A stretch of DNA of 64,000 nt from positions 310,001-374,000 of the forward strand of contig NZ_CANNFH010000001.1 of NCBI RefSeq assembly GCF_947503875.1. Direction: 5' to 3'. A model generated the notes under the pieces. The model was given only the letters and a program-made list of their open reading frames with translations, made no database searches and was not told the DNA's origin. Every line of letters begins with the position of its first letter. Positions within the stretch are counted from its first letter, which is position 1. Position numbers and translations under genes: made by a program. The DNA is from an uncultured Polaribacter sp. GTDB lineage: Bacteria > Bacteroidota > Bacteroidia > Flavobacteriales > Flavobacteriaceae. Positions 28,540-38,830 of the stretch are shown piece by piece.

Positions 28540-29208
28540 ATGAATTCTTTACAGAAAAATAATAAAAAACCATGGCCAACCAAAAAAGCGATGGAACAAA
28601 TTTATGATTTACAACTTTGGGGAAATAATAATTCTAAATTTTACTCAGGAGAAGGATCTCACAAATTAGAAATTGTAACTCCTTATATTAATGCTGTAAG
28701 CTCTTTTCTAAAATCTTTTAAAACTCCAATAACCGTTTTAGATTTAGGTTGTGGCGATTTTAATATTGGCAAAGATTTGGTACAACATACCAAAAAATAT
28801 ATTGCTGTTGATATTGTAGAAAAATTGATTCACTTTAATAAAGAAAATTTTAAAGCTGCTAATTTAGAATTTGCTTGTTTAGATATTGCAAAAGATACTT
28901 TGCCAAAGGCAGATGTTGTAATTGTAAGGCAGGTTTTACAACATTTATCAAACGAAGAAATCTCAAATATTTTACAAAAATTATTCCATTACAAATACAT
29001 TATTTTAACAGAACACCTGCCAAATGGAAAATTTATACCCAATAAAGATATCATTTCAGGGCAAGGAATTCGATTAAAAAAACAAAGCGGATTAGATATT
29101 TTAAAACCACCTTTTAATTGTAAGATACAAACAGAAAAAGAGCTGCTCTGTTTAGATTTAGAAAATAATAAAGGAGTAATTAAAACAGTACTTTATAAAG
29201 TGTTTTAA
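28540..29208 (+). CDS. Class I SAM-dependent methyltransferase
   Basis: A 222-residue protein with the Rossmann methyltransferase motif I VLDLGCGDFNIGKDL, an acidic residue after beta-2 (IAVDIVEKLI), and motif IV-like DVVIVRQVLQHLSNEEI. The substrate is unknown. It starts 13 bases after the glutamate-synthase-like gene, so the two are probably cotranscribed. This suggests, but does not show, a shared pathway. Confidence 0.85.
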   Translation: MNSLQKNNKKPWPTKKAMEQIYDLQLWGNNNSKFYSGEGSHKLEIVTPYINAVSSFLKSFKTPITVLDLGCGDFNIGKDLVQHTKKYIAVDIVEKLIHFNKENFKAANLEFACLDIAKDTLPKADVVIVRQVLQHLSNEEISNILQKLFHYKYIILTEHLPNGKFIPNKDIISGQGIRLKKQSGLDILKPPFNCKIQTEKELLCLDLENNKGVIKTVLYKVF

Positions 29209-29337
29209 GCAAAGCATTTTTTTTATTTAGTTTAGATGTGAGCTTTGGCAAGACATACTCTTTTGCAATCTTTGGCTTGTGTGTTTGCTCTAGCAAATTG
29301 CGAATTTGTATAGCTTTGAAAGTTGGCTTTTCATTTT

Positions 29338-32300
29338 CTAAATATTCTTTTCAATCGTTGCAACTACAGTCGGTTTAATTTCGTAAAGCTCATAGATAGT
29401 TGAGTTGATTTCGCTTTCGGTTTTTCCTAATTCTGCTGTTATTTGCTCCAATTCTTTTGTTAACTGTATTTCTCGGTCAAAATTGTTTTCCGTTTTTGCT
29501 TTTTCCAACAATTCTTGATAATCTAACTGCTTCTGACTGTTTAAAATAATTGTATTCACTAATTCGCCAATGCTATTTTGAATTTCTTTTGATGGATTTA
29601 TAATTGGTAAATTCATTAACGGTTCTTTATCTAGTTGATAATTGTTTCCTTGCATTTTACCTTGGTATTTTAACCAAAAAGCTATCAATTTGCTATTTAG
29701 TAAACCTGTTAAATATCTTTGATTTAAACGATTGGTTTTTATCACATTAAAAGTAGCTGAAACATAACAATCAAAATCTGAATAAGTGAAAACCGGTTCT
29801 TTTGGACATTTTCTTTGAACGATGATTTTCTCTCCCATAAAAAACTTTTCTTCTCTTGCTCTGTGTAAACCATAAGGTTTATTACTTGAGGTTATGACTT
29901 CTTTGAATCTATCTAAATGTTCTTTTATATTTGGATAAGGCTCTATGTTTTCTGGATTTTTAAAACTGGAATCTGTGTAAATTATCCAAAGATTGTTTTT
30001 AGGATTCGTATAATATTTTTGGAATTGTTTAGAGTTAAAGTAAGGTTTAACCAATTCAATTTCATTGGCTTGTAAATTCAAGTCATTTTTTTCTTTATTA
30101 CTTAACCCAAAAATGCCTTCGTTTTTTTCAAACTTAAAATTATGTTTTTTATTAATTGAGTTATTTATAAAATCATAGTGAGGATGAATACCATTTCCTA
30201 TTTCTTTTTTATCAAAGTCGAAGTTTCGTTTTGCTCTTATTTTATCGATGATTAATGTTAATTCTGCATTTACAAAATTGATTGGCTTGTCTATGTTTTC
30301 TTTTTGGTCAATCTTGGCTTTAAAATACTCGTATTTGTCATTTTTTATCCGTTCTAAAAACAGTTGTGCATCTTCGTGTTTTATTTTACTATCATTGACT
30401 TTTGAAAAGTTGAATTCATAAATTTTATTCTTATCAGAACTTTTCATTATGTAAATCATAGTCTGAATACCTGCTGAATCGAAAACTTTAAAATCGCCAA
30501 AGTCTATAAACTCGGTAAGTTTACCTTTGTTTAGAACAATATTTCTAAACTTTGAGGCTCCTGAATTTGTTATCCAATTATTAGGTGCGATGTAACCGAT
30601 TAAGCCATAATCTTTTTTAATAATGTCTAAAGCTAAAGCACCAAAGAAATACCATAAATCCATTTTGCCTTGATAACAAGGATTATCGTGTAAACCATCA
30701 AAGGCTTGTCTATTTGTATATTCTTTTATGTAAGGTGGATTTCCAATGACAACATCAAAACCACCATTTTTCATAATGTCTGGAAATTCTTTGTCCCAAT
30801 TAAATTCTGATGTTAAAAGAGAATTTCCGCATTTAATGTTATTGTTTAATTTAGACAGTTTACGGTCTTTTTTTGCTGTGCGAAGCCAAAGCGATAACTG
30901 AGCAATTTCAACGCTTTCCTCGTTAATATCTACACCAAAAAGATTGTTTTCTAAAATATTTTTATCTGTATCGAATAAACGCAAAGGTGAGTTAGTCAAG
31001 TCTGCAATAATATCGTCAATTTTTTCGTGTTCTTCGATTAAGAAGTTTAAGGCTTGGTTTAAAAAAGCTCCACTTCCACAAGCTGGGTCAATTACTTTTA
31101 AATTTGTTAACCAAGTTTTATATTCGGTTAAAGTTTTGAAAAGTTTTTTTCCTTTTACTGTTAGAGTACCATCTTTTTTTAAGAAAGAATCATCATATTC
31201 AATTTCTTCAATGTCGAGTTCTTTTCTTTTATCGTTACAAAGTTGTCCTATTGTATTTGCAACAATGTAAGTTGTAATATATTTTGGTGTATAAAAAACA
31301 CCATCTTTTTTTCTTTTTGTTCTTTTTTGGTCGGAAACAGTTCCCTCAATTTCTGCGGTTACTTCTTCAATTTCGTTTAAAGAATGTTCAAAAATATGAC
31401 CAAGAATATTTACGTCAACTTCTGTGTTAAAGTCATATGTTGATAATTTCTTTAAATCATCAATTAATATTTCATCATCAATTTTTAAATTATCTAGCAA
31501 CAAATCTTCGTAGAACAATCCACCATTGTAAGCTGGAATATTGTCGGATTCTTTTTTACCAGGTCGTCCAATATTCATATAACCAAAATACTGTTTAAAA
31601 ATCTCGTAAATCGGTTTGTAAGCGTCTTCTTCTTTTAAGATATCGAAACGCTTTATAATTCGTGAAACTGAATTAGGTGGCAATAAGCCACTATCTTCTG
31701 CAAAAAGTATAAATAGAAATCTGTCTAATAGTTTTTGTGATTTTTTGAAAAGTAAGAGCTTATCATTATCAGGATGATTCTCTATTAAATTGTGAAACAA
31801 TTTATCTTTAAAACGTGAATAATCTTTGTAAAGTTCTTCAGAGATTTCTTTTTCGTGAAACTGTGTTTCTTTTTTAAGTTTAATAGGCAGATTTGAAAAA
31901 ATACTTTCTTTATGCAGAATTAAGTAAAGTAATTCAAATCGTTCTCTGTTGATAAAAAACAAATCAAATTCTTCAAATTCGGTAGAGTAGTCGATGTAAA
32001 ATCGAATTTTCTGAAAATTTGAAGTAATTACGTATTTACATTCTGGTTGATTGTTTTTGTAATTAAAAGCTTGTTGCGTAATTTTTGTTAAGTCCTTTGT
32101 TTTTGTTGACTTTAACTCAATTACTGCAATTGCATTTTCGTCTTTTAAAATTGCACCATCTGCTTTTTTTCCGTCCGTTTGGTTTTTAAATTCTCGCTGT
32201 AAATCAAAATTTTCGTCTGGACGAAGTGTGTAACCTAAAACGTCAACAAATATTTCTCGTAAAAATCCATCTTGATATTCTTCTTCTTTGAGCGTCTTTA

Positions 32301-32418
32301 TTTGCTCGATTTTCGCAGAATTGTAATTCAGTCGGAATGTTTGGAAAGCTTTTTCGACCTTTTCTTGGTTAAGATTTTTAAGGTGTTTTTTTATTACGGA
32401 TTTCTGAAATATTGGCAT
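29338..32418 (-). CDS. Type IIG restriction-modification enzyme (fused nuclease, methyltransferase, specificity)
   Basis: A 1026-residue single-chain enzyme. N-terminal PD-(D/E)xK nuclease motif: Asp87 (KKADGAI), then Glu101 and Lys103 (VIELKS). A helical linker follows. The N6-adenine methyltransferase domain has motif X-like GVFYTPKYITTYI, motif I DPACGSGAF (Asp444) and motif IV NPPY (Asn560). The C-terminus has a TaqI/Eco57I-like target-recognition region and a coiled end (KELEQITAELGKTESEI). It cuts and methylates DNA with one polypeptide. No separate R, M or S gene is adjacent. Spacers on both sides suggest a transferred cassette. Confidence 0.9.
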   Translation of the reverse strand: MPIFQKSVIKKHLKNLNQEKVEKAFQTFRLNYNSAKIEQIKTLKEEEYQDGFLREIFVDVLGYTLRPDENFDLQREFKNQTDGKKADGAILKDENAIAVIELKSTKTKDLTKITQQAFNYKNNQPECKYVITSNFQKIRFYIDYSTEFEEFDLFFINRERFELLYLILHKESIFSNLPIKLKKETQFHEKEISEELYKDYSRFKDKLFHNLIENHPDNDKLLLFKKSQKLLDRFLFILFAEDSGLLPPNSVSRIIKRFDILKEEDAYKPIYEIFKQYFGYMNIGRPGKKESDNIPAYNGGLFYEDLLLDNLKIDDEILIDDLKKLSTYDFNTEVDVNILGHIFEHSLNEIEEVTAEIEGTVSDQKRTKRKKDGVFYTPKYITTYIVANTIGQLCNDKRKELDIEEIEYDDSFLKKDGTLTVKGKKLFKTLTEYKTWLTNLKVIDPACGSGAFLNQALNFLIEEHEKIDDIIADLTNSPLRLFDTDKNILENNLFGVDINEESVEIAQLSLWLRTAKKDRKLSKLNNNIKCGNSLLTSEFNWDKEFPDIMKNGGFDVVIGNPPYIKEYTNRQAFDGLHDNPCYQGKMDLWYFFGALALDIIKKDYGLIGYIAPNNWITNSGASKFRNIVLNKGKLTEFIDFGDFKVFDSAGIQTMIYIMKSSDKNKIYEFNFSKVNDSKIKHEDAQLFLERIKNDKYEYFKAKIDQKENIDKPINFVNAELTLIIDKIRAKRNFDFDKKEIGNGIHPHYDFINNSINKKHNFKFEKNEGIFGLSNKEKNDLNLQANEIELVKPYFNSKQFQKYYTNPKNNLWIIYTDSSFKNPENIEPYPNIKEHLDRFKEVITSSNKPYGLHRAREEKFFMGEKIIVQRKCPKEPVFTYSDFDCYVSATFNVIKTNRLNQRYLTGLLNSKLIAFWLKYQGKMQGNNYQLDKEPLMNLPIINPSKEIQNSIGELVNTIILNSQKQLDYQELLEKAKTENNFDREIQLTKELEQITAELGKTESEINSTIYELYEIKPTVVATIEKNI

Positions 32419-32777
32419 TTATTTTCGGTCGTTTTTTTTCACAATATACGGTTTTTCGGGCATTGGGAAAGAACAGATCTTTTGGTTTTTTTCAGCTTTG
32501 GATTATGTTTGGCAAAAAACCAAATGTGCTGTTTGTGCGTTGGCTTTTGTAGTTCAGCTATTGAATTTCAACACAATTTTTGAACTACATACAAATTATT
32601 ATATAGCAACTTTTATTACTCATATCCCTTAAAATTTGAGTGATATCGTACTTTTTATGTTAATTTGCTCATGTAAAGATAATTTATTTATTACAAAAGT
32701 TAAAGTGCTTTTTATTTCTATCAAATCTATTTTCAATTTATATAAAGCAAAATTTAATCCTATTTCTTATCAATAAA
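32419..32777. other. Non-coding spacer upstream of the type IIG gene, with an inverted repeat
   Basis: No credible coding frame. At 32548-32589, TGTAGTTCA and TGAACTACA form a 9-base inverted repeat with a 24-base spacer that itself contains ATTG and CAAT. The remainder is AT-rich. GTTGGCTTTT occurs both here (about 32540) and at the other end of the R-M gene (about 29322), a short direct match. Confidence 0.4.
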
Positions 32778-32828
32778 AAAACCGTTTCAATATTACTAAA
32801 CAAATTTTCAGCATATAGAAACGGTTTT
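32778..32828 (-). terminator. Candidate terminator for gcvP
   Basis: AAAACCGTTTC and GAAACGGTTTT pair across a 29-base loop. Read on the minus strand the structure ends in a run of T. The loop is long, with only weak internal pairing. Confidence 0.55.
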
Positions 32829-32894
32829 AAAATTATTATTTAGAATACCAAAAACTAATAGTTGATAATAACAACTATCTGTAAGCATTACTTT

Positions 32895-35780
32895 TTACAT
32901 ATAATCTTCAACAGGATTACAAGAACATATTAAGTTTCTGTCTCCATAAGTATCATCTACTCGTCTAACTGTTGGCCAGAATTTGTTGTCAGATACAAAA
33001 TCTAACGGAAAAGCAGCTTGTTCTCTTGTGTATGGTAAATCCCATTCATCTGCAGTTAACATCCCTAAAGTGTGTGGTGCGTTTTTAAGTACATTATTGG
33101 TATCATCTTTTGTAGCTTCTACAATTTCTTTTCTAATAGAAATCATGGCATCACAAAAACGATCTAATTCAGCAATACTCTCAGATTCAGTTGGCTCAAT
33201 CATCATTGTTCCACTTACAGGAAAGGAAACTGTTGGTGCGTGAAAACCATAATCCATCAAACGCTTTGCAATATCTACCACTTCAATACCTCTTTCTTTA
33301 AAACTTCTACAATCTATAATCATTTCATGCGCAGCACGCCCTTTTTCTCCTGTGTATAAAGTATCATAATGCCCATCTAAACGCTCTTTGATGTAGTTTG
33401 CGTTTAAAATTGCCATTTTAGTGGAATTTGTAAGTCCTCTAAAACCTAACATAGTTATGTAACCATAAGAAATTAAACATGCCAAAGCAGAACCCCAAGG
33501 TGCACCAGAAATAGAAGAAATTGCCTGTTTACCACCTGTTTTTATTAAAGGATTGGTTGGTAAAAATGGCACCAATTGTGGTGCTACACAAATAGGCCCA
33601 ACTCCAGGACCACCACCACCATGTGGAATGGCAAATGTTTTATGTAAATTTAAGTGACAAACATCTGCACCAATAGTTGCAGGATTTGTTAAGCCAACTT
33701 GTGCGTTCATGTTTGCACCATCCATATAAACTTGTCCACCATGATCGTGAATAATTTTGGTAATTTCTTGAATTTCACTTTCAAAAACTCCATGAGTAGA
33801 AGGGTAGGTTACCATTAAAGCAGCTAGATTATCTGAATGCAATTCTACTTTTTCACGCAAATCGGCAACATCAATATTACCGTTTTCTGCGGTTTTGGTA
33901 ACCACAACTTTCATACCTGCCATTACAGCAGAAGCAGGATTTGTACCATGTGCAGAAGCAGGAATAATACAAATATTTCTATGAGATTCGTTTCTAGATT
34001 GGTGATAAGCTCTAATAGTCATTAACCCAGCAAACTCTCCTTGTGCACCAGAATTTGGTTGTAAAGAAGTACCTGCAAAACCAGTAATTATATTTAATTG
34101 ATGCTCTAGCTTTTGTAAAACCTCTTGATAGCCTTGTGCCTGATTCAAAGGTACAAAAGGGTGAATATTACCCCATTGTGGATTGCTTAATGGCAACATT
34201 TCAGAAGCAGCATTCAACTTCATTGTACAAGAACCCAAAGAAATCATAGAATGATTTAAAGCCAAATCTTTACGCTCTAATTTTTTAATATAACGCATCA
34301 TATCTGTTTCAGATTGGTACGTATTAAAAATATCATTTTCTAAGAAAGGTGTATTTCTCGCTACATTTTTAGAAATTACTTCAAAGTCAGAGTGAAAAGG
34401 TTCTTGAGTTAATATTTGTGAGAAACTACCACTAAAATCTTCTTTTAAAGGATTTGGCCTTGGTTTTAATTGCCCAAAAATGGTAAATAACTGCATTAAA
34501 TCTTTCTGCGTAGTGGCTTCATTAATAGAAATAGAAACCAAACAGTCTGTAACATAATTAAAGTTTACTTTAAAAGATTCTGCTATTGGTTTTAATCGAA
34601 TTGCATCTATTTCTACTAAAAGTGTATCAAAATAAGAAGAATTTAATTGTTTAAAGCCTGCTTTTTCTAAATAATTGGCAACTAACTTTGTCTTATTATG
34701 TACAGAATCTGCAATAAACTGTATGCCATCTTTTCCATGGTAAACAGCATACATACCTGCCATAACTGCTAATAAAACTTGTGCAGTACAAATGTTAGAG
34801 GTAGCTCTTTCTCTCTTAATATGTTGTTCTCTAGTTTGTAATGCCATTCTTAACGCAAAACCACCATCTGTATCTTTTGTAACACCAATTATACGTCCAG
34901 GAATACTCCTTTTATACGTTTCTTTTGTGGCAAAATATGCAGCATGTGGCCCACCATAACCTAAAGGAATACCAAAACGTTGGGTTGTACCTACAACAAC
35001 AGAGGCTCCAAATTCACCAGGAGCTTTTAACTTCACTAAAGATAAAATATCTGCTGCCACAGCTACTTTAATATCTTTATCATTCGCTTTAGAAACAAAA
35101 GTTTCATAATCAAAAATTTGACCTAATTTTCCTGGATATTGTAAAATTGCCCCAAAATAATCATCGGCAAAATCAAAATCTTCATGATTACCAACTACTA
35201 ATTCTATGCCAATTGGTGTAGAACGTGTTTGTAATAAAGATAAGGTTTGTGGTAAAATTTCTTCAGAAACAAAAAACTTATTTGCACCAGCTTTCTTTTT
35301 TGCACGTTCTCTAACATCAAACAATAAAGCCATAGCTTCTGCAGCAGCTGTAGATTCGTCTAACAAAGAAGCATTAGCAAGTTCCATTCCTGTTAAATCG
35401 CAAATCATGGTTTGGTAATTTAACAACGCTTCTAATCTACCTTGTGCAATTTCTGCTTGGTAAGGTGTGTAAGCAGTGTACCAACCTGGGTTTTCTAAAA
35501 TATTACGTTGTATAACGCTGGGTACAATAGCTTCATGATAGCCTAAACCAATGTAACTTTTAAATACTTTATTTTTATTTGCTAATTCTGTGATATGAGA
35601 CAAATACTCATATTCGCTCATGGCAGGATCTAAATCTAAGTCCTTTTTTAAGCGAATATTATCAGGGACAGTTTCATTAATTAACTGCTCTAAACTATCA
35701 GCTTTTATAGTAGCTAACATTTGTTCTTGTTCCTTTTTATTAGGACCAATATGTCTAAGTTGAAACGAATTTGTATTCAT
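32895..35780 (-). CDS. gcvP: Glycine dehydrogenase (decarboxylating), P protein
   Basis: PLP enzyme of the glycine cleavage system. It releases CO2 from glycine and passes the aminomethyl group to the H protein. The 961-residue product is the long, homodimeric form with N- and C-terminal aminotransferase-like halves fused. The PLP lysine is Lys714 in NLHKTFAIPHGGGGPG. Other conserved motifs are IRHIGPNKKEQEQML-like at the start, YTPYQAEIAQGRLEALLNYQT and PSTHGVFE. gcvT and gcvH are not adjacent. Confidence 0.98.
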   Translation of the reverse strand: MNTNSFQLRHIGPNKKEQEQMLATIKADSLEQLINETVPDNIRLKKDLDLDPAMSEYEYLSHITELANKNKVFKSYIGLGYHEAIVPSVIQRNILENPGWYTAYTPYQAEIAQGRLEALLNYQTMICDLTGMELANASLLDESTAAAEAMALLFDVRERAKKKAGANKFFVSEEILPQTLSLLQTRSTPIGIELVVGNHEDFDFADDYFGAILQYPGKLGQIFDYETFVSKANDKDIKVAVAADILSLVKLKAPGEFGASVVVGTTQRFGIPLGYGGPHAAYFATKETYKRSIPGRIIGVTKDTDGGFALRMALQTREQHIKRERATSNICTAQVLLAVMAGMYAVYHGKDGIQFIADSVHNKTKLVANYLEKAGFKQLNSSYFDTLLVEIDAIRLKPIAESFKVNFNYVTDCLVSISINEATTQKDLMQLFTIFGQLKPRPNPLKEDFSGSFSQILTQEPFHSDFEVISKNVARNTPFLENDIFNTYQSETDMMRYIKKLERKDLALNHSMISLGSCTMKLNAASEMLPLSNPQWGNIHPFVPLNQAQGYQEVLQKLEHQLNIITGFAGTSLQPNSGAQGEFAGLMTIRAYHQSRNESHRNICIIPASAHGTNPASAVMAGMKVVVTKTAENGNIDVADLREKVELHSDNLAALMVTYPSTHGVFESEIQEITKIIHDHGGQVYMDGANMNAQVGLTNPATIGADVCHLNLHKTFAIPHGGGGPGVGPICVAPQLVPFLPTNPLIKTGGKQAISSISGAPWGSALACLISYGYITMLGFRGLTNSTKMAILNANYIKERLDGHYDTLYTGEKGRAAHEMIIDCRSFKERGIEVVDIAKRLMDYGFHAPTVSFPVSGTMMIEPTESESIAELDRFCDAMISIRKEIVEATKDDTNNVLKNAPHTLGMLTADEWDLPYTREQAAFPLDFVSDNKFWPTVRRVDDTYGDRNLICSCNPVEDYM

Positions 35781-35967
35781 TAATTAAGTTTTTAGAACGA
35801 TTGATTTCAATCGATTTCGCATGAATTTTATTAACGACCAAAACACACTTTTTTTGGTGAAACAAAAATAAGGCTTTCAGCAATTATTTTAACTCAGATA
35901 TTGAATAAAATCCTGTTAATTATTAACTAAAATAGCAGGTTATAAACATATAGTTTATTTTTGTTTA

Positions 35968-36792
35968 ATGAAGATTTTAAAAAATTTACTTAATTTTTAT
36001 TTAAATGCTAGCATTCACGTGGCTTTAGCAGTTTATGCGTTTATAAGAATAACTGAACAATATTTAGAAATACCATATCAGCAAAATGTAGGTTATTTTG
36101 TTTTTTTTGGAACCATTACAGGCTATAATTTTGTAAAATATGCAGGTGTCGCAAAATTGCATCATAAAAGCTTAACAAACAATTTAAAAGTTATTCAAAT
36201 ATTTTCGTTTTTTTGCTTTTTAGCACTGTGTTATTTTGCATACTTTTTACCACTTAAAGTATTGTTTTTGGCCATACCTTTTACCTTGCTTACTGTGCTT
36301 TATGCCATTCCTTTTTTAAGCGGCTTATCAAAAAACTTAAGGCAAATTAGTTATCTAAAAATTGTTGTAGTTGCCTTGGTTTGGGCAGGTTTTACAGTGT
36401 TAATACCTGCATACAATGCAAATCTAGCACTAGACTACACTGTTTATTTGCTTTTTTTACAACGCTTTTTAATTGTGGTGGTTTTAATACTGCCTTTTGA
36501 TATTAGAGATGTAAAGTATGATGCAATTTCTTTACAAACCATTCCAAAGAAAATTGGTGTAGAAAAAACAAAACGATTAGGACTCGGTATAATGATTATT
36601 GCCCTTTTAATTGAATATGCCATAAATGCAAACGACATTTCTAAAAATGTATTTATGATTTTCTTTTTTTTAACGCTCCTATTTTTAATGCGCTCCAAAA
36701 TAAATCAGTCTAAATATTACAGTGCGTTTTGGGTAGAATCATTACCCATAATTTGGAGCGTAATTCTTTTCGGATTTCATAAATTTTTGTAA
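35968..36792 (+). CDS. UbiA-like membrane protein
   Basis: A 274-residue protein with about eight hydrophobic segments. It retains the second UbiA motif, DIRDVKYD (Asp178, Asp181, Asp185) followed by TIPKKIG. The first motif, usually NxxxDxxxD, is reduced to GYNFVKYAG with Asn54 but no aspartate. UbiA enzymes transfer prenyl groups to aromatic acceptors using magnesium held by both motifs. Activity is therefore doubtful, and a divergent or non-catalytic homologue is likely. Confidence 0.6.
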   Translation: MKILKNLLNFYLNASIHVALAVYAFIRITEQYLEIPYQQNVGYFVFFGTITGYNFVKYAGVAKLHHKSLTNNLKVIQIFSFFCFLALCYFAYFLPLKVLFLAIPFTLLTVLYAIPFLSGLSKNLRQISYLKIVVVALVWAGFTVLIPAYNANLALDYTVYLLFLQRFLIVVVLILPFDIRDVKYDAISLQTIPKKIGVEKTKRLGLGIMIIALLIEYAINANDISKNVFMIFFFLTLLFLMRSKINQSKYYSAFWVESLPIIWSVILFGFHKFL

Positions 36793-36928
36793 AAAATTAG
36801 TCCTTTTTTATCAACTTAAAGATAATTTTAGAAAAATACAATACATATCATAAAACTTAAAATGTACTTTTTAGTAAGCTATGATATTTGTAGCTTTACC
36901 AATTAAAAATCAACCAAGATTACAAGGA

Positions 36929-38821
36929 ATGATTACCAATAAAAGAAACTATATTTTCGATTTCGATAGCACATTAACCAAAGTAGAAGCGTTAGACGTT
37001 CTTGCAGAAATTACCTTAAAAGACAATCCTAAAAAGGAAGCCATAATTCAAGAAATTATTGATATTACCAACTTAGGTATTGATGGAGAAATATCCTTTA
37101 CAGAATCTTTAGAACGCAGAATTAAATTGTTAAAAGCCAATAAAGCAGATTTAACAGGTTTGGTTAGTGCTTTAAGAAAACAAGTTTCTAAATCTATAGA
37201 AAGCAATAAAAACTTTTTTGAGGAATTTGCAGAAGATATTTATGTGATTTCTTGCGGTTTTAAAGAATTTATAGATCCAATAGTTAAAGAATACAACATA
37301 CCCACAGAAAGAGTATTTGCCAATACTTTCGAGTTTTCTAAAACAGGAGAAATTATAGGTTTTGATGCCGATAATCCACTATCAAAACACAACGGAAAAA
37401 TTCAATGTTTAAAAGACATGAATTTAAACGGAGAAATACAAGTAATTGGAGATGGTTATAGTGATTATGTTACGCGTGAAGCAGGTATTGCAGACAAGTT
37501 TTTTGCTTATACAGAAAACGTTTCGCGACAAAAAACAACAGAAAACGCAGACCATATAGCACCAAATTTAGACGAATTTTTATACATAAACGATTTGCCA
37601 AGAAATATAAGTTACCCAAAGAACAGAATTAAAATTTTACTTTTAGAAAACGTGCACCAAGATGCATTTACAAAACTATCTTCAGATGGTTTTGCTGTAG
37701 AAACAGTATCTAAAAGTTTATCAGAAGAAGAACTGATAGCAAAAATTAAAGATGTACATGTTTTAGGAATTCGTTCTAAAACACAAGTAACTGCAAAAGT
37801 AGTTGCAGCAGCAGAAAAACTAATGGTAGTTAGTGCATTTTGTATTGGTACCAAGCAAATAGATTTAGACGCTTGTAAAGAAAATGGTGTAGTTGTTTTT
37901 AATGCACCTTACAGCAATACACGTTCTGTAGTAGAATTGGCAATTGGAGAAATTATTATGTTAATGCGTTCTGTTTTTCAAAGAAGTACAGAAATTCATA
38001 ATGGGCAATGGAACAAAACAGCACAAGGTTCTAGAGAAGTACGTGGTAAAAAACTAGGTATTGTAGGTTATGGTAACATTGGTAAGCAATTATCAATTTT
38101 AGCAGAAGCTTTGGGTATGGATGTTTATTATTATGATGTAGAAGACAAATTAGCCCTAGGTAATGCAACCAAATTAAATACTTTAGAAGAATTACTTAAC
38201 ATTTCAGATGTAGTTACTTTACATGTAGATGACAATTCTGCCAATAAAAATTTCTTCGGAGAAAAAGAAATCTCTCAAATGAAAGATGGCGCACATTTAG
38301 TAAATTTAGCCAGAGGTTTTGTAGTAGATATTCCTGCATTAGTAAGCGCTTTAAAAAGCGGAAAATTAGCAGGTGCTGCAGTAGATGTATATCCAGAAGA
38401 GCCAAGAAAAAACGGCGAATTTTATACAGAATTAAAAGGTTTACCAAACGTAATTTTAACGCCACATGTTGGTGGAAGTACAGAAGAGGCGCAAAGAGAT
38501 ATTGCAGATTTTGTACCTAGCAAAATTATGGCGTACATTAATTCTGGTAACACTGTAGATGCTGTAAATTTCCCAAACATACGTTTGCCAAGACAAACCA
38601 ATGCGCACCGTTTTTTACACATTCATAAAAACGTGCCAGGTGTAATGGCAAAAATTAATGAGATTTTAGCCAAATATTCTTTAAATATTAACGGGCAATA
38701 TTTGTCTACAGACCCAAAAGTAGGTTATGTAATTACAGATTTAGATAAAGAATACAACAAACAAGTATTAGAAGAATTAAGAGCAGTAGAAGGTACAATT
38801 AAATTTAGAGTATTGTATTAA
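36929..38821 (+). CDS. serA: Fused HAD phosphoserine-phosphatase-like and D-3-phosphoglycerate dehydrogenase
   Basis: A 630-residue fusion when started at 36929 (MITNKRNYIFDFDSTLT). An upstream ATG at 36881 adds 16 residues with no family match, and promoter-like bases lie there. Residues 1-205 form a HAD domain: nucleophile Asp11 in DFDSTLT, later VIGDGYSDY. The NAD-binding dehydrogenase follows, with LGIVGYGNIGKQL, NLARGFVVD, YPEEPRKNG and the catalytic His in ILTPHVGGS. A C-terminal ACT domain (KNVPGVMAKINEILAKYSLN) probably senses serine. It combines the first and last steps of serine synthesis. Confidence 0.93.
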   Translation: MITNKRNYIFDFDSTLTKVEALDVLAEITLKDNPKKEAIIQEIIDITNLGIDGEISFTESLERRIKLLKANKADLTGLVSALRKQVSKSIESNKNFFEEFAEDIYVISCGFKEFIDPIVKEYNIPTERVFANTFEFSKTGEIIGFDADNPLSKHNGKIQCLKDMNLNGEIQVIGDGYSDYVTREAGIADKFFAYTENVSRQKTTENADHIAPNLDEFLYINDLPRNISYPKNRIKILLLENVHQDAFTKLSSDGFAVETVSKSLSEEELIAKIKDVHVLGIRSKTQVTAKVVAAAEKLMVVSAFCIGTKQIDLDACKENGVVVFNAPYSNTRSVVELAIGEIIMLMRSVFQRSTEIHNGQWNKTAQGSREVRGKKLGIVGYGNIGKQLSILAEALGMDVYYYDVEDKLALGNATKLNTLEELLNISDVVTLHVDDNSANKNFFGEKEISQMKDGAHLVNLARGFVVDIPALVSALKSGKLAGAAVDVYPEEPRKNGEFYTELKGLPNVILTPHVGGSTEEAQRDIADFVPSKIMAYINSGNTVDAVNFPNIRLPRQTNAHRFLHIHKNVPGVMAKINEILAKYSLNINGQYLSTDPKVGYVITDLDKEYNKQVLEELRAVEGTIKFRVLY

Positions 38822-38830
38822 CCTTTAAAG

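Noticed and set aside
32272..32583. Plus-strand 103-codon frame opposite the start of the type IIG gene
   Set aside because: Half lies antisense to a well-supported gene and the rest is Phe-rich spacer sequence.
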